Shown: positions 26,462 to 34,858 of the stretch, in pieces | Layout: every line of letters starts with the position of its first letter | How positions within the stretch are numbered: position 1 is the stretch's first letter | NCBI GenBank assembly: GCA_009991425.1 | Contig: JAACWH010000039.1 | Span: 1 to 53,332, forward strand | Reading direction: 5' to 3' | DNA: 53,332 bases | From: Leptospira sp. | Lineage (GTDB): Bacteria > Spirochaetota > Leptospiria > Leptospirales > Leptospiraceae | Position numbers and translations under genes: made by a program | The notes under the pieces: generated by a model | Told to the model about the DNA's origin: nothing | Databases searched by the model: none | What the model saw: the letters and a program-made list of their open reading frames with translations, nothing else

Positions 26462-28147
26462 ATGAAATTAAGAGAATCCAATATTGAAAAGTTAAAGAAA
26501 GATACCTTTGATGTTTTAATCCTCGGTGGAGGAATCAATGGTGCTGTATCTGCGGCCTCCTTATCAGCTAAGGGTGCAAAAGTCGCTTTGATTGATATGG
26601 GCGATTTTGCCTCAGGCACAAGTCAGGAATCATCCAATCTTGCTTGGGGTGGAATTAAATATCTGGAAAGTTTAGAATTTTTTCTGGTTCGCAAACTTTG
26701 CATGTCAAGAAACCATTTGATTAGAAGCTATCCATCTACAGTTCAAGAAATTCGTTTCTTTACTACTATAGAGAAGGGCTTTCGATTTCCGTCTTGGTTT
26801 ATCTATTTGGGAACTTGGACTTATTGGTTTATTGGAAATTGTTTTACAAAATCTCCGAGGTTTTTAACAAAAGGTCGTATTGCAAAAGAAGAACCTGTTG
26901 TTAAAACTACCAATGCAGAAGGAGGATTTGAGTATTCAGATTCTTATTTGCATGACAATGATGCAAGATTTGTTTTTAATTTTATTCGCATGTCTTTGAA
27001 TTATGGATGTATTGCTTCCAATTATGTGGAGTCTCTAGGATCCAAAAGGGAAGGCGATTTCTGGATCACATCAGTTAAAGACAATATCTCAGGCAAAAGA
27101 TTTGAAATTAGAAGCAAGGTTCTTATCAACACCTGCGGTCCTTGGGCTGATGATATGAACACTAAAGCAAAATTAACAACTGAACATAGGCATGTATTCT
27201 CTAAAGGGATTCACCTTATAGTTGATCGCATAACTCCATATAAACGTGTTCTTGCATTTTTTGCAGATGATGGTAGATTATTCTTTGTTCTTCCTATGGG
27301 GAATAAAACTTGTATAGGGACAACTGACACAAAGGTAGACACTCCTACTCCAGAAGTAACGGAAGAAGATAGAGAGTTTGTATTATCGAATATCAATAAA
27401 AGATTGAATTTGGAAAAACCACTAACTCGAGATGATATTATTTCAGAAAGATGTGGTGTAAGACCTTTAGTTGTAAAAGGTTCAAAAGGATCTAATAAGG
27501 ATTGGATGCAACTATCACGTAAGCATGAAGTAGAAGTTATATCTGAATCCAATCAATTGACTGTTTTTGGTGGCAAATTAACGGATTGTATCAATGTTGG
27601 TGAAGAGGTTGCTTCTTTTGTTAAGAATTTTGGTATCGAATTTGCGTTCCCCAACAAACGTTGGTATGGTGAACCAGACCCAGCAATCCGTGATGAGTAT
27701 TTCCATCAAGCAAAACTCATGGATGTAGATTCTTACACCGAAGAAAATGCATCCGAGCCCATCTCACAGAGATTATGGAGAAGATATGGTGCCCAAGCAA
27801 TTGGTCTTTTAGAAAATATCAGGGAAGATTCCAAGCAGGCAGAAGTTCTTATCAAGGGAACTGAATACATTCGTTGTGAAATCCAACAAGCCGCAAGACG
27901 TGAAATGATTGAGAAGTTAGACGACTTTTTGCGAAGAAGATCAAAGATTGCTTTAATCGAAAGAAAAGAAACAATACGAAATTCTGCTGGTATAAAAGAA
28001 GCCTGTGAGATTCTTTTTGGTAAAGAAGCTAAACAAAGAATGGATGAATATTTTGGGAATTCTCTTTCGCCTAAGAAATCTTCTTTGAAAGGGAATTCTT
28101 CTAAAACAAAATCCAAGACTTCAGCTAAGAAGAAATCTAAAAAATAA
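26462..28147 (+). CDS. glpD: FAD-dependent glycerol-3-phosphate dehydrogenase
   Basis: Oxidises sn-glycerol 3-phosphate to dihydroxyacetone phosphate and passes electrons to the quinone pool at the inner membrane. 561 residues, matching GlpD/GlpA. The FAD-binding Rossmann motif is LILGGGINGAVSAASLSAKG (residues ~20-39), followed by SGTSQESSNLAWGGIKYLE. NTCGPWAD and ERCGVRPLV are further family blocks. The C-terminus ends in a Lys/Ser-rich tail (SSKTKSKTSAKKKSKK), unusual and probably disordered. The next gene starts 19 bases downstream. Confidence 0.93.
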   Translation: MKLRESNIEKLKKDTFDVLILGGGINGAVSAASLSAKGAKVALIDMGDFASGTSQESSNLAWGGIKYLESLEFFLVRKLCMSRNHLIRSYPSTVQEIRFFTTIEKGFRFPSWFIYLGTWTYWFIGNCFTKSPRFLTKGRIAKEEPVVKTTNAEGGFEYSDSYLHDNDARFVFNFIRMSLNYGCIASNYVESLGSKREGDFWITSVKDNISGKRFEIRSKVLINTCGPWADDMNTKAKLTTEHRHVFSKGIHLIVDRITPYKRVLAFFADDGRLFFVLPMGNKTCIGTTDTKVDTPTPEVTEEDREFVLSNINKRLNLEKPLTRDDIISERCGVRPLVVKGSKGSNKDWMQLSRKHEVEVISESNQLTVFGGKLTDCINVGEEVASFVKNFGIEFAFPNKRWYGEPDPAIRDEYFHQAKLMDVDSYTEENASEPISQRLWRRYGAQAIGLLENIREDSKQAEVLIKGTEYIRCEIQQAARREMIEKLDDFLRRRSKIALIERKETIRNSAGIKEACEILFGKEAKQRMDEYFGNSLSPKKSSLKGNSSKTKSKTSAKKKSKK

Positions 28148-28166
28148 TTACCAAAGGAAAGAATAA

Positions 28167-28796
28167 ATGAAACAAGTTCTAAATATCTACTACCCAATCC
28201 TGGCAATATTCTACCTTGTAAGTTTGTCTTTTCTGCCATACCCTGCAGCCCCTTTAGTTAAGGCTTTACCGATTATTCTGCTAGCTGTATTTGTATTGAT
28301 CCAATTCAAAAACGATGTTACAATACGTATCTTTGGAATTGGTTTGGTATTTTCATTTTTAGGCGATATAGTCTTAGCTCTAACTATAGAAAATTCATTT
28401 ATGATAGGATTAGGATTATTTCTTATCGCTCATTTATTCTATATCTACTCATTTTATAAATCAGCTAGAGTTGAGCCTATGAGTCGTAGAACATGGATAG
28501 CCCTAATCATATTTTTTGCAATCTTAATGGCACTTCTCATTCTTCCTAAAGCAGGAGGCTTAGCTATACCTGTTGGAATTTATTTATCTGTAATTGCAAT
28601 AATGTCTGGTTTTGCCGCCTTACAAAAGGAAAACGGTGGCCTTTTCTTTATCGCTGCATTTATTTTTATGATTTCAGACGGACTTATTGCTTGGAATAAA
28701 TTCATTCAGCCTATTACGAACTCTGGTCTTTTGATTATGACCACATACTATATTGCTCAAGGACTTTTGACTAGAGCTAAAACATCGATCAAGTAA
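28167..28796 (+). CDS. YhhN-family (TMEM86/lysoplasmalogenase-like) membrane protein
   Basis: 209 residues, almost entirely hydrophobic, with about seven to eight membrane helices. Family features are the conserved FSFLGDIVLAL segment and FMISDGLIAWNKF, whose Asp residues are the candidate catalytic or metal-binding residues of the TMEM86/YhhN family. Animal members hydrolyse lysoplasmalogen vinyl ethers; the bacterial substrate is not established. It follows glpD by 19 bases with a good ribosome site (AAGGAAAG), so it is likely in the same transcript, which fits a glycerolipid link. Confidence 0.88.
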   Translation: MKQVLNIYYPILAIFYLVSLSFLPYPAAPLVKALPIILLAVFVLIQFKNDVTIRIFGIGLVFSFLGDIVLALTIENSFMIGLGLFLIAHLFYIYSFYKSARVEPMSRRTWIALIIFFAILMALLILPKAGGLAIPVGIYLSVIAIMSGFAALQKENGGLFFIAAFIFMISDGLIAWNKFIQPITNSGLLIMTTYYIAQGLLTRAKTSIK

Positions 28797-28814
28797 ATAG
28801 TAATTTTTCATAAT

Positions 28815-29567
28815 ATGTCTAACGAAAACAGAGAAAAGAAAGATTTTGAATTACATTCATTGCAAAATATTCTTGGAGTTACAGCAAATAGCGCTCCTTA
28901 TTTGGAAAAGCTAAGTACAGAAGATTTAAGCTTATTAAAGAATCAAATCCTGAGTACAATACAGGATGGGCAGAAGGATATTTTCATTACTATTGCGAAG
29001 GTAAGTAGGTTTATGCCAAACTTTCTAAATGCAAAAGTATCCATGGATATACTCGGCCCTATTATAACTGCTAATTTGTCCTACTATCTTTCTGCCAAAG
29101 AAGCTATAGCTATAGCTTCGCATTTTTCAACGAAATTTTTTGCAGATGTGGTAGAGCATTTAGTCCCAGAAAAAATATCTGAAATGATATCCTTAACACC
29201 ATTTGATCAAATGAGAAAGGTAGTTAATGAACTTATACTGAGAGGAAATTTCTTTATTATAGGTTCACTAATTGATTATACACCATTAAGTTCAGTAGAG
29301 AAAATCGCTAAAGCAATTCCTAATCCAGAGCACCTTATTATGATAACATATAATTGCCAAGATAAAGGTAGAGTTTTGAATCTATTTCAAAACTTCGGTG
29401 AGCAAAAAGTTCGTGAAGTAGTCCAGATGGGTGTAAAGGATGAATTGTATGCTCAATTTAAGTCTATTTATGAGCATGCAAATGCTACTTTAATAGAATT
29501 CACTCGTTTGGCATTGAAAGATGAACCAAATGATTTATTGAAATTTGACAAAATGATCCAAGATTGA
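28815..29567 (+). CDS. all-helical protein of unknown function
   Basis: 250 residues without signal peptide or membrane segment; the whole length looks alpha-helical and amphipathic. There are repeated units of ~30 residues with a pattern such as LSAKEAIAIASHFSTKFFADVVEHL and LTPFDQMRKVVNELI, loosely like the helical superhelix of MgtE N domains. I do not recognise a family. It lies 18 bases after the YhhN gene, with a weak ribosome site, and is probably the last gene of the glpD transcript. Confidence 0.75.
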   Translation: MSNENREKKDFELHSLQNILGVTANSAPYLEKLSTEDLSLLKNQILSTIQDGQKDIFITIAKVSRFMPNFLNAKVSMDILGPIITANLSYYLSAKEAIAIASHFSTKFFADVVEHLVPEKISEMISLTPFDQMRKVVNELILRGNFFIIGSLIDYTPLSSVEKIAKAIPNPEHLIMITYNCQDKGRVLNLFQNFGEQKVREVVQMGVKDELYAQFKSIYEHANATLIEFTRLALKDEPNDLLKFDKMIQD

Positions 29568-29632
29568 ACCTTGCATATTTCAAATTCTTTTTTAAAATCA
29601 TTCGCATTAAATTCTAACTTTATTACGCTAAA

Positions 29633-31714
29633 CTATTTCTTGAAAAAGCTCTTGTATTCCTCTAAACACTGAGGATTGGCTAAGGCATTGCTATTTTTAA
29701 TTGGTTTTCCTTCGATACAATTTTTTACTGCTAATTCAACTTTCTTCCCATTGATTGTGTATGGAATATCATTCACAGAAAATACCAATGAAGGTACATG
29801 TCTAGGGGATATGGAGTTTTTAATTTTTGATTTTATATCACCAATTAAAGTTTCATCCAGCTTATAATCCTCCTTCATTTTTACAAAAAGTACAATCCGT
29901 ACATCGTCCTCATAATCTTGTCCAACGATAACAGAATCTGCAATATCTGAAAAAGTTTCTATTATTGTATAAATATCTGCTGTACCAATCCGTACGCCAC
30001 CTGGGTTTAAGGTTGCGTCTGATCTTCCGTATATGATCATTCCATTATTTTTTGTTAATTCGGCAAAATCTCCATGACACCAGATATCATGAAATTTTGA
30101 AAAGTAGGCTTCATTGTATTTGCTACCATCTTTATCATTCCAGAAATACAGGGGCATTGATGGAAACGGTTCCTCACAGACTAATTCTCCTTTTTCTTCA
30201 ATCACACGTCCGCCTTCATCATCGAACACAGATACTGCCATACCGAGACCTCGGCATTGCAATTCACCAGAGTATACTTCTAGCATAGGATTTCCTAGAG
30301 CAAAGCATCCGTTTAGATCAGTTCCACCAGATATAGAACAAAGCAGAATATCCTTTTTGATTTTTGAATAAACATATTGGAAACCAGAAGCGGGCAGTGG
30401 CGAACCAGTTGAAAGTAGGCTACGAAGAGATGTTAAATCAATTGTATCCTCTATTTTCACAGATTCCTCTTGTTTAGAAACCTTCTTTATTGAAGAAGGT
30501 TTTTCCTTAATTGGATGATTTGATTCTGCTATAAGATCTGCTGTTTCTGCCTCTAATACGGATAAATATTTGGCTGAGGTTCCGAAGACTGCAATTTTTT
30601 CACGGCTAATCCATTTCCAGAGGAATTTCCAATCTGGGTAAAATGGATTTCCATCATAGATACAAAGTTTAGATCCAACAAAAAGCGAAGAGGCTACCCA
30701 GTTCCACATCATCCATCCACAGGTTGTGTAATAAGAAATGCTCTCTTCTTCTTTTAAATCACAGTGTAGCATCAATTCTTTCGTATGGTTTATTAGAACT
30801 CCTGCACCTTGCACTATGCATTTTGGTAGTCCAGTAGTTCCAGAAGAATACATTATGTACACTGGATCTTCGAATGTTACAGGCGTAAAAATGAGATCTT
30901 TTAATTTTATAGTTCTATCGAAATTTTTATTTATTTTATTATCGTAGCTGAGACACTCTTTTTTATTTTGAGCACACCATTTTTGTAGTTCATCAATCGG
31001 ATCATTCTGTTTTTTATTTGTAAAATACCAAATTAGAACTTTTTCTACAGATGGAAGAGATGCTAGTATTTCAATCCATTTATCTATACAGTTAATCTTC
31101 TTGCCCTTAAAGAAATAACCATCAGATACTATTAATATTCTAGGCTCAATTTGTTGGAATCGGTCGAGTATGCCTTTGGCACCAAAATCTGGTGATGCGG
31201 ATGACCAAATTGCTCCTAAAGATGTAGTTGCAAGCATTCCTATTATCGAAATATGTGAATTTGGTATTACAGCTGCTATTCGATCATTCTTTTCAATTCC
31301 CCATTCTAAAAAAGTATCTTGTAAGTTTTTAACATTTTGTAAGACTTCTTGTCTTGTTAAATTTAAAGAATCTGCTGTATTATATTCAGGTTGAAAATGA
31401 ATTGCAATTCTGTTAGAATCTTGGTCAAATTTTCTAAGTAAATTTTCTGCAAAATTAATTTCATAACCAGGAAACCATTTTGTTTGAGAAAATGACTCTT
31501 TTCTATCGATAATATATTTTCCTTTTTTCTGGAAAATTACACCAGCTTCATTTACCCAATCTTTCCAGAATGTACTTAAATTTTTAACCGACCATGACCA
31601 GAAACTTTCATAATCTCTAAAGTGGACAGAGTGGTCTCGCTCAACTTTAGATTTGAATTGAAAGATTTGTGTTTGTTCTATTGTTTCTGAAGAGGGTGAC
31701 CAAATTGCTTGCAT
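29633..31714 (-). CDS. acetoacetyl-CoA synthetase
   Basis: Activates acetoacetate with ATP and CoA; a member of the ANL adenylating enzyme superfamily, cytoplasmic. The P-loop motif YIMYSSGTTGLPK lies near residue 295. The acetoacetate-type signature TTCGWMMWNWVASSLF and FGTSAKYLSVLEA distinguish it from acetyl-CoA synthetase, and the C-terminal hinge is YGRSDATLNPGGVRIGTADIY. At 693 residues it is about 40 longer than usual because of a Lys/Glu/Ser-rich insert after FGTSAKYLSVLEAE (about residues 400-430). Monocistronic; the next gene upstream has its own terminator. Confidence 0.92.
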   Translation of the reverse strand: MQAIWSPSSETIEQTQIFQFKSKVERDHSVHFRDYESFWSWSVKNLSTFWKDWVNEAGVIFQKKGKYIIDRKESFSQTKWFPGYEINFAENLLRKFDQDSNRIAIHFQPEYNTADSLNLTRQEVLQNVKNLQDTFLEWGIEKNDRIAAVIPNSHISIIGMLATTSLGAIWSSASPDFGAKGILDRFQQIEPRILIVSDGYFFKGKKINCIDKWIEILASLPSVEKVLIWYFTNKKQNDPIDELQKWCAQNKKECLSYDNKINKNFDRTIKLKDLIFTPVTFEDPVYIMYSSGTTGLPKCIVQGAGVLINHTKELMLHCDLKEEESISYYTTCGWMMWNWVASSLFVGSKLCIYDGNPFYPDWKFLWKWISREKIAVFGTSAKYLSVLEAETADLIAESNHPIKEKPSSIKKVSKQEESVKIEDTIDLTSLRSLLSTGSPLPASGFQYVYSKIKKDILLCSISGGTDLNGCFALGNPMLEVYSGELQCRGLGMAVSVFDDEGGRVIEEKGELVCEEPFPSMPLYFWNDKDGSKYNEAYFSKFHDIWCHGDFAELTKNNGMIIYGRSDATLNPGGVRIGTADIYTIIETFSDIADSVIVGQDYEDDVRIVLFVKMKEDYKLDETLIGDIKSKIKNSISPRHVPSLVFSVNDIPYTINGKKVELAVKNCIEGKPIKNSNALANPQCLEEYKSFFKK

Positions 31715-31752
31715 GTTTCTCTAAACTGTGAAGGTTTTTATAAAAAGGCAAG

Positions 31753-31786
31753 AAAAAAGCCCAAATTCCTAACAGAAAATGGGCTT
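31753..31786 (-). terminator. rho-independent terminator of the 31864-32370 lipoprotein gene
   Basis: On the minus strand, AAGCCCA and TGGGCTT form a 7-bp GC-containing stem (31757-31763 with 31780-31786) followed at once by a run of six T. It lies about 78 bases past the stop codon at 31864. Confidence 0.8.
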
Positions 31787-31863
31787 ATTAAAATAAAATT
31801 TAAAATGTAAAAATCGAATAGAACTTATTAAATATAATTAAAAGAGTTCTATATTCATAAATT

Positions 31864-32370
31864 CTAAAGTGTTTCTAATCCAACTGTGAAGGAATTTGTG
31901 TCTGCTGTTAAAGAAGTCTGTAAAATAAACACATAGCTTCCTGCTGATAAAATTGTGTAGGTTTGGTTACTTCCACTTGTGGCTAGGGAGTAGTCTGTTA
32001 AAAGAACAGCTTCTGGCGTAGTACCAGTAACAATTTGACATTCTGTTGTTTTATAAACTTGCAAAATAATACTACCAGTATTCTTGAATGCTACCTTTTG
32101 ACCAACATTGAGACTTTTTGCTTGGACAGCCGCATACTTATTGACTCCAGAAATATCGGTAAAGCCAATCCGAGCTTGTGTTGCAGTAGGTGTGTTATTT
32201 ACGAAATTTAGGGTTACTCCTGATGATGTATAAGAACAAGTAGCTGAAGTGCCAGTAGCCAGTAAAAGCGCTAGAGCAGAAGCTTGGTCATCATTGTTTT
32301 CTTTTTTCTTACAACCAAATAGCGATGTAAGACTGAAAAGACAGGCAATTGTAATAATTTTATAGTTCAT
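31864..32370 (-). CDS. small lipoprotein of unknown function
   Basis: 168 residues with a clear lipoprotein signal (IACLFSLTSLFGC, Cys20) followed by a Lys-rich KKKENNDD tether. The mature part is a Thr/Ser-rich, beta-strand-rich domain (TCSYTSSGVTLNFVNNTPTA through SGSNQTYTILSAGSYVFILQ) similar in style to other Leptospira envelope lipoproteins. No family is assigned. It is a single-gene unit, with a terminator at 31753-31786 downstream and a ~255-base gap upstream that holds the terminator of the convergently placed transcript arriving from 32626. Confidence 0.75.
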   Translation of the reverse strand: MNYKIITIACLFSLTSLFGCKKKENNDDQASALALLLATGTSATCSYTSSGVTLNFVNNTPTATQARIGFTDISGVNKYAAVQAKSLNVGQKVAFKNTGSIILQVYKTTECQIVTGTTPEAVLLTDYSLATSGSNQTYTILSAGSYVFILQTSLTADTNSFTVGLETL

Positions 32371-32481
32371 ATATTTTCCTCTAAGGTCGATATACCTACC
32401 CTTTCAAAAAATACCCCACTGTCAAGGTAAGTTTATATCATTATTATAGAAGAAATGAATCAAACCAAATCTTAAGAAATG

Positions 32482-32530
32482 AAAAACGAAAATAGCTTGT
32501 AAACTAAACTATGATTAGTTTACAAGCTAT
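32482..32530 (-). terminator. strong terminator of the long minus-strand operon
   Basis: A perfect 16-bp stem, ATAGCTTGTAAACTAA (32492-32507) with its complement at 32515-32530, around a 7-base loop. Read on the minus strand it is followed by TTTCGTTTTTC. It lies ~96 bases past the stop of the sterol-desaturase-family gene, so it probably ends the run from etfB or above. Confidence 0.8.
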
Positions 32531-32625
32531 AGCCATAGCTGTTTCAATTCAAAGAGATGGTGCCACTATGGCAAATTACATAAATCTTCTTTCCACTCTA
32601 GAATAAAATTGAGAATTCTAAAAAT

Positions 32626-33879
32626 TTATATTGGAATCTCTTTACCCACTAAGAATTTCTTTTGTTGGAAAAATACAATCATCGACAAGGCAACTAATAC
32701 TGAATAGTAGGCAAAATAATTTAATTCTTGAGAAAAAAAGCTAAGTATAAAGACTCCTAGAATTAAACGAAATGGTTCCCAAGCCAGAGAAATTTTACGT
32801 CCTTCAAAGATCCAACCAAAGCTAAGTAAAGAGCAGGAAACCCAAACAGTGAGAGCTATGAGCTGATTTGTATTCATTTTAGCGAGAAACAAGAGCCCAG
32901 CAAAAGAAATTACCAATACAATTACGAACCAAGCGAAACCATAAATTCTAAGTCCAGTGGAAATATTTGGATCGTATTTCTTATATTTGGTTGGGTCAAC
33001 AGGAGGTGGTGTAAGAAATTGAGCTGTTTCTCCTTCTTTCATAGGTGGAATCCAACCAGGAGGCTTAAAGAAGACTTTGAATTTGTTAGTAAAACCTTTT
33101 GCTTTCCAACTTAACTTTATGAGTTCAAATAGATATTGGAAATTCGCCCATATTGGATTGAAACTTGCTAGCGGTTTTACTGTTCCGTATACACATTCTT
33201 CCTCTTCCTTTTGGAAAGTTCCAAAGATTCGATCCCAAATAATTAAGATACCACCATGGTTCTTATCGATGTATTTTGGATTAATTGCATGGTGGACTCG
33301 GTGGTGAGCAGGCGTGGACAAAATGTACTCACCAACTGTGCCAATTGATTTTACCGCCTTAGTATGAACCCAGAATTGATAGATAAGATTGATTTGTCCT
33401 GCTGCGAGAAAAACCCAAGGGTTGAATCCTATGATAGCCAATGGTAAATAAAAAATCCAAGAGATAAAACCACCAATTCCAGATTGACGCAAAGCAACGA
33501 TTAAATTGTATTCTTCAGAAGTATGGTGTATAACATGCCCAGCCCAAAATAAATTTACTTCATGAGACACACGGTGGAACCAATAGTAGCAGAAATCCCA
33601 TAGAACTATGCAAGCAGCCCAGCCAAATACGGACTCAATGGGAATAGTTGCCATGCGGAAATTTTCATACAGGTAGAAGTAAGCAAAGAGACTTATACCT
33701 TTGAGGAAGATGCCCCAAAGTTGAGAGAGAATTCCAAGAGATAGATCGGAAATTGAATCATTGAGACGATAGTAGTCTTTCTTGCGAAAGTATCCAATTC
33801 CCATTTCGATAAAAATCAAAAGAAAGAAAAAAGGTATGGCGAAGGTCACATAAGGAGGTGCTTGGAAATTTTCTAACAT
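32626..33879 (-). CDS. fatty acid hydroxylase/sterol desaturase superfamily membrane enzyme (AGMO-like)
   Basis: 417 residues with at least eight membrane helices. The di-iron His motifs are all present: HRVSH (102-106), HVIHH (115-119) and HHRVHH (192-197), as in the fatty acid hydroxylase superfamily. The layout, with His motifs in the first half and a hydrophobic C-terminal half, resembles alkylglycerol monooxygenase (TMEM195) relatives. It would oxidise a membrane lipid using oxygen; the substrate is unknown. It begins 49 bases after rsmA and ends at the strong hairpin terminator, so it may be the last gene of the operon. Confidence 0.88.
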   Translation of the reverse strand: MLENFQAPPYVTFAIPFFFLLIFIEMGIGYFRKKDYYRLNDSISDLSLGILSQLWGIFLKGISLFAYFYLYENFRMATIPIESVFGWAACIVLWDFCYYWFHRVSHEVNLFWAGHVIHHTSEEYNLIVALRQSGIGGFISWIFYLPLAIIGFNPWVFLAAGQINLIYQFWVHTKAVKSIGTVGEYILSTPAHHRVHHAINPKYIDKNHGGILIIWDRIFGTFQKEEEECVYGTVKPLASFNPIWANFQYLFELIKLSWKAKGFTNKFKVFFKPPGWIPPMKEGETAQFLTPPPVDPTKYKKYDPNISTGLRIYGFAWFVIVLVISFAGLLFLAKMNTNQLIALTVWVSCSLLSFGWIFEGRKISLAWEPFRLILGVFILSFFSQELNYFAYYSVLVALSMIVFFQQKKFLVGKEIPI

Positions 33880-33928
33880 AATGCTAAACTCTGCATATAT
33901 GTTTAATTTATGTCAATTTAAAAAATAA

Positions 33929-34858
33929 TTATTCAGAAATCTTCTGAACATTTTGAAAAAAATTTAAAAAATCTTGAGGCATCAGAGCATCTGGGCGAAG
34001 GTTCTGCCATCCAATTTTTTCGAGGTGAATTAAGCAGTTAGCTTGGAAATTTCCAATTTGAGAAAGAAGAAATTCTTTTTCAACCAAGGCTAACACTTCC
34101 TCTGTAAGAAAACTTTCCCAGGGAGCCTCTCTAAAGGCTGTAGAGAGCTTTTTCCTTTTTCCCCAGAAACTAACACGTAGAAGAAGTGAAAATAAAGCTA
34201 GAGTCAAAGGATCTCTTCCTAGTCTTTCCTGTTTTGCTTCAAAAAAGATTAGAGTTGAATCTATCTTGGGTTGCGGATAAAAACAAGCCGAACGAATTGT
34301 CCTATATTTTCTTACTTCTCCAAAACCATTGATTAAGGCAGAGAGTGAAGAGGATTCTTGGGTAATTCGATCTGCAAATTCCTTCTGAGCCATGAACAGA
34401 AAGCCTGTGAGCCTAGGAAATTGCAATAAGCAAAGTAAGATAATTTCAGATGTGATGTAATAGGGAAGATTGCCAAAAAGGAAAATAGATTCTGATTGGA
34501 TGTGTTCATAATTTTTTAAAAAATCCCCTTCATAAAGTTTTACATTTGGATATAAATTTCCTAAGCCTTCTCTATAAATTCTACAACTTATGGGATCAAT
34601 TTCAAACAATGAAGTTGGTAAATCCCAGGAAAGGATTTTATGTGTAAAGGCTCCAAGACCAATCCCAATTTCTGCGATATGAGTAGTCTTTTCTGGAAGC
34701 AGCCCTGGAAAATTTGCAAAAACTTGATCGATTGTATTTCTATCAATGAGATAGTTCTGTCCCCAGGATTTTCGTGGGCTTGCCCCATGCTCTGCCAAGA
34801 CTTCTTGGATTTTTTTGGGACTGAAGTAAGGAAAATCGGGCAAATTCACTTTTGTCAA
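33929..34858 (-). CDS. rsmA: 16S rRNA dimethyladenosine transferase
   Basis: Dimethylates two adjacent adenosines near the 3' end of 16S rRNA (KsgA family) using S-adenosylmethionine. 309 residues. SWGQNYLIDRN is the family N-terminal motif, IAEIGIGLGAFTHKIL the SAM-binding motif I, and LFGNLPYYI the catalytic NLPY motif. The C-terminal region carries the FYPQPKIDSTLI block. Its ATG lies 116 bases inside the end of comEC in another frame, a long overlap. The next likely start codons (GTG at residue 4, TTG at residue 6) would not remove it. The conserved block ASPRKSWGQN follows soon after, so the overlap appears real. Confidence 0.93.
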   Translation of the reverse strand: MTKVNLPDFPYFSPKKIQEVLAEHGASPRKSWGQNYLIDRNTIDQVFANFPGLLPEKTTHIAEIGIGLGAFTHKILSWDLPTSLFEIDPISCRIYREGLGNLYPNVKLYEGDFLKNYEHIQSESIFLFGNLPYYITSEIILLCLLQFPRLTGFLFMAQKEFADRITQESSSLSALINGFGEVRKYRTIRSACFYPQPKIDSTLIFFEAKQERLGRDPLTLALFSLLLRVSFWGKRKKLSTAFREAPWESFLTEEVLALVEKEFLLSQIGNFQANCLIHLEKIGWQNLRPDALMPQDFLNFFQNVQKISE

